A DNA stretch of 64,000 bases, taken from Epiperipatus broadwayi. Taxonomy: Eukaryota > Onychophora > Udeonychophora > Euonychophora > Peripatidae. The translations under genes were made by a program, and so were the position numbers. Under the pieces are notes generated by a model that had not been told where the DNA came from, did no database searches, and was given only the letters and a program-made list of their open reading frames with translations. The stretch's first letter is position 1, and every line of letters starts with the position of its first letter. Below, piece by piece: positions 61,071 to 64,000 of the stretch. Location: assembly GCA_028023455.1 (NCBI GenBank), contig JAQFVV010012396.1, positions 4,127,656 to 4,191,655 of the forward strand, in the 5' to 3' direction.

Positions 61071-62635
61071 TATAAAAAAACATTTAGTACACTGAATAAA
61101 TAGATTAATTATATAAGTATTTTTGTTTTAAATATTATTTAAGTATTGTTTTTAAAATTATTTTTTTAAACATTGATATGTTTTGTTTTAGAATGTGTTT
61201 TATTTTTCATGTTTATTTTACAGAAATAAATGAATAAAACATGTGTGGTATTTATTGAACATGTTAAATGACTAAAACTATATTTTCAAGTTTTTTTCTT
61301 GGGAAAGTGCTGGGAGAAATGTCTTTTAATTTACTAATTTTATTTCATAGAATGGGGGAGGGCATTAAAATTTACCTTTGCACAAAGAGTCACAAGATGA
61401 GACTATTAGCATATTTGGAGGGCTGTGTTATCTGAATATGTTTAATACATATTATTAAAATATGTGGACAATACCAGTACATATATGATTTCTTCTCTTC
61501 TTAAACCATAATATTAGAAGTGGCTATAAACAGTTATACAAATAGATATCTATATGAAAAATGTACAATACCAGAACATATGTTACTTTTCTTTTTAATG
61601 CTAAAATCTAAATGTAATCAACAAGATCTCATTCTTATAACCTTAGCAATAAAACATTAATCTTTTTTATTACTATTACTGCTGTCATTCAACACCTCTA
61701 GATTTATGTTATTATGTTTCTCTTTTTTAAACAAAGCCACATTCAAATTTACATAAATATTTATATCACTTCCAAAGACATATCCAATATTAATATAAAA
61801 TGGTAAATATATATTTACCGATATAATCTACGTTTTTACACACATCCATGATATCATCTCATATGTGTATCTCAATCATTTTTTTATGTTCAAATAATTA
61901 CTGAGCTGAAAGATACATCCAGAGAAAATATGTAATATAGTATGTGATTTTTTATGATATTGTTAACTTTTGATGAGTTTATACCATTTTCATCAATATT
62001 ACTTAGTTCGAAAGCTCATATTCAATTTATGGTAAATATGACCTTTAATAGGCCAAATGAACACATTCTAGTGTAAGAACTTTAAACTAACTGTACACTA
62101 ATTTTCTTCTAGTGAACCATGTTTGGTTTGCTGATCAAAACTAACTTTTAGTTGAAAATATAAAATGTGTTATAAACAGAAGTGAATTGCTCTGAGTTCT
62201 ATAATTTCCTAAAAAAATAATACCTTTTTTTTTTTAAAAAAAAAAAAGGAGTTTATTCCTCTGTGAAATATGAATTTTGAAATTAAGGTAAATAAATTTC
62301 TATTTGAATGTAAATATTTTGTGTTGCTTTAATTTTTTTTATCGACATTTTGGTTTATATATTTATTTTAAGAAATATAATAGCCCTAATACACTATGCC
62401 TACCATTTAACATAGTGATATATATTTTTTTTGTTTATTTTAAGACAGATTATTTGAACTTTATAAAAATAAAAAACTAATGTGTTTTGTAGTCTATCTA
62501 TAAAGTAATTAATTTATATGTATATTAAATTCAATTTATTTTCTATTAAATATGTTTATAATTAATTCAAAATTCCTCCTCAGCTGACATGAACACCAAG
62601 ATTCTGTATGAATAGCTGAAAGATCTAAAATTGGT
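61071..62635. other. AT-rich intergenic DNA, nothing recognised
   Basis: Homopolymer pair t10/a12 near 62226-62247; no supported feature. Confidence 0.4.
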
Positions 62636-62699
62636 ACGATAACTATAAGACAATTTGTGCCTGCCATGAATTTCTAACACCAGATAGCTTATGTACAAT

Positions 62700-63400
62700 T
62701 ATTTTAGACCAATGTTACATTAACTGATGCCATATTCTCAAAAACAACTTTACAACTACAGAGTGCAGAATCCAAAGGAACTGAATGGTCTTGGTCTGCA
62801 TACAATTGAGGTATTCTATATGCAGAAAGTATTGGTGACACTTAGAGCAATAAGGGAAACAGAAATTGAACAGCAATTTGCTAGCTCGATTGAACCCACC
62901 AACACCCCACCACAAAGAAAAAGCAAATGGGCAGGTGAAATGGAAGATTATCTTGGTGGGCTTGTCCAAGTGACAGAACAAGTTCTCAATAATAAGAGTA
63001 CATACTGGGATACATATAAGTTAATTCACCCTATACAAAGAAAAACACCAGCCTTACTTTGATATCTCTGTAAAACTATTAAGCAAGATACTGGGCCTTA
63101 GAGCCAAAAATATTGGACTTCTTAATTAAATACCATCTGTGTGATTTACATACAAGCCATTTCTTAGTGACTTAAAGAGGCTTAAAAAATTGACAATATG
63201 TACATTATGTTGTTCGTATGAGGAGACTATGAAGTACATCTTTTATATCTGCCCCCACCTAATGGATCTTAGAAATAGACTAATCACAAGTGTCCAATCA
63301 GGGTGTATTGAAATCCTTAATCCTATTAAAGCTGTGATCAGTGGTAAATTTGCTGCCATAAAAATGTCTATCTTCATTCTGTTTGTTTTGTAGTTCACCA
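62700..63400 (+). pseudogene. LINE C-terminal fragment with zinc-binding RT tail
   Basis: A 111-codon frame (62727-63059) starts PYSQKQLYNYRVQNPKELNG followed by LGLHTIEVFYMQKVLVTL, which resembles the KGGLGL....YY.A..L segment near the C-terminus of L1/Tx1-type polyproteins. A second frame (63190-63390) holds TICTLCCSYEETMKYIFYIC followed by PHLMDLRNRLI. This has the C..C....ET..H.F..CP....R spacing of the zinc-binding tail after the RT; the usual H is Y here. Frameshifts separate the two parts. It could be the missing 3' half of an element like the one at 30-33 kb, but opposite in orientation. Further 3' sequence to 64000 is partly open but not recognised. Confidence 0.5.
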
Positions 63401-64000
63401 GGTGCCATCTCAAATTCAATCAAAACATGTGGAACCCATGGAATACATATGAGGAAACCTTATGTAATCTTTTTAAAAATTAGAGATTGCTTACTGGCAC
63501 TTGAGAGGTTATTTTTGGATGCCTGGAAACAAATAGTAATGAATGTCAACCAGAAACTATGATTTCGAATGTATTGGAGGAAGAGTCATTGTAGCATCTG
63601 GAGGTCTGGGGTATGAAAGGAGGTGGCAAACTAAGACATTGAAATGAATTTACTGGAAAGAAAAATCAATAGATTGGATGACAAAGAGGGTTTAACTATG
63701 CAATCATGTGTCTATGAGGAAAATAATAAGTTGTATAATACTGGTAATTTGAACAATGGGATCACCCCCAAGAAATAACAGTTGATTGAGTAATTTGACT
63801 TCTCATTCCAATAAATAAATGACTGAAAAATGATAAATCTCAACTGATGATCACAGGTAAGAAGTGAGACTGAATTCAAATAAAAACTTATGTTCAGTCT
63901 ATAAACCAAAGAATGGTTCAATCTACAATCTAATAAAAACAAATAAAACTAGCATGTGAACTCCAAGGCACAGTCTTTGGGGCAGAAATACCTCAGTTAC
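63401..64000. other. Unassigned DNA downstream of LINE fragment
   Basis: Composition is more even than in the AT-rich spacers, and short plus-strand frames remain open (for example NLLERKINRLDDKEGLTMQS near 63650). This may be the 3' part of the same retroelement; I cannot confirm it. Confidence 0.3.

Overview
The window is a very AT-rich (about three quarters A+T by eye), repeat-dense, gene-poor stretch of animal nuclear genome. No complete protein-coding gene, rRNA or intact tRNA is visible. The transposon families point to a metazoan, probably an invertebrate: RTE and L1/Tx1-like LINEs, a Penelope-like element with a GIY-YIG endonuclease, a pogo-type DNA transposon, tRNA-like SINE heads, many fold-back (MITE-like) elements, and long (TA)n and (TTA)n tracts. 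CpG is scarce almost everywhere and CpG/TpG/CpA alternation is frequent in repeats, so the genome probably methylates DNA in the germ line. I cannot name the species; a mollusc or cnidarian would fit but this is a guess.

Layout. 1-3.7 kb: an old copy of a ~415-bp tandem repeat (family F1) containing an inversion, followed by the C-terminal part of a Penelope-like element. 5.4-12 kb: a tRNA-like SINE head, fold-backs at 7.1 and 9.1 kb, an inverted pair of an interspersed repeat (family F2) at 10.1-11.2 kb, and a second Penelope-like 3' end inside a ~560-bp fold-back at 11.3-11.9 kb. 15.2-21.2 kb: the dominant feature, a 6-kb F1 array of about fifteen 414-bp units, nine in one orientation and about five in the other, bounded by (TA)n on both sides. 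22.7-31.4 kb: SINE-like copies, an RTE RT fragment, another F2 copy, a minus-strand RTE-like 3' end, and the endonuclease of a minus-strand L1/Tx1-like LINE whose ORF1 zinc-knuckle region lies at 32.2-32.6 kb. 33.3-34.4 kb: a large fold-back interrupted by a 210-bp insertion with a 7-bp target-site duplication, then a long TTG/TTA microsatellite. 39.8-41.4 kb: a decayed pogo element with terminal inverted repeats. 43.4-50.1 kb: two fold-backs, an RTE 3' end on the minus strand, an F2 copy and a near-full-length decayed RTE. 55.2-57.4 kb: the only CpG-rich segment, holding a candidate first coding exon (ATG in good context, GTGAGT donor) whose frame is broken by an A10 run. 57.4-64 kb: another RTE 3' end, fold-backs, a diverged tandem repeat and a LINE C-terminus.

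The coding remnants are all decayed transposons; apart from the 56.1-kb exon candidate I see no host gene. The most unusual object is the F1 family: two arrays of very different age share the same unit, both contain an orientation switch, and both end at the same two points in the unit, next to (TA)n.
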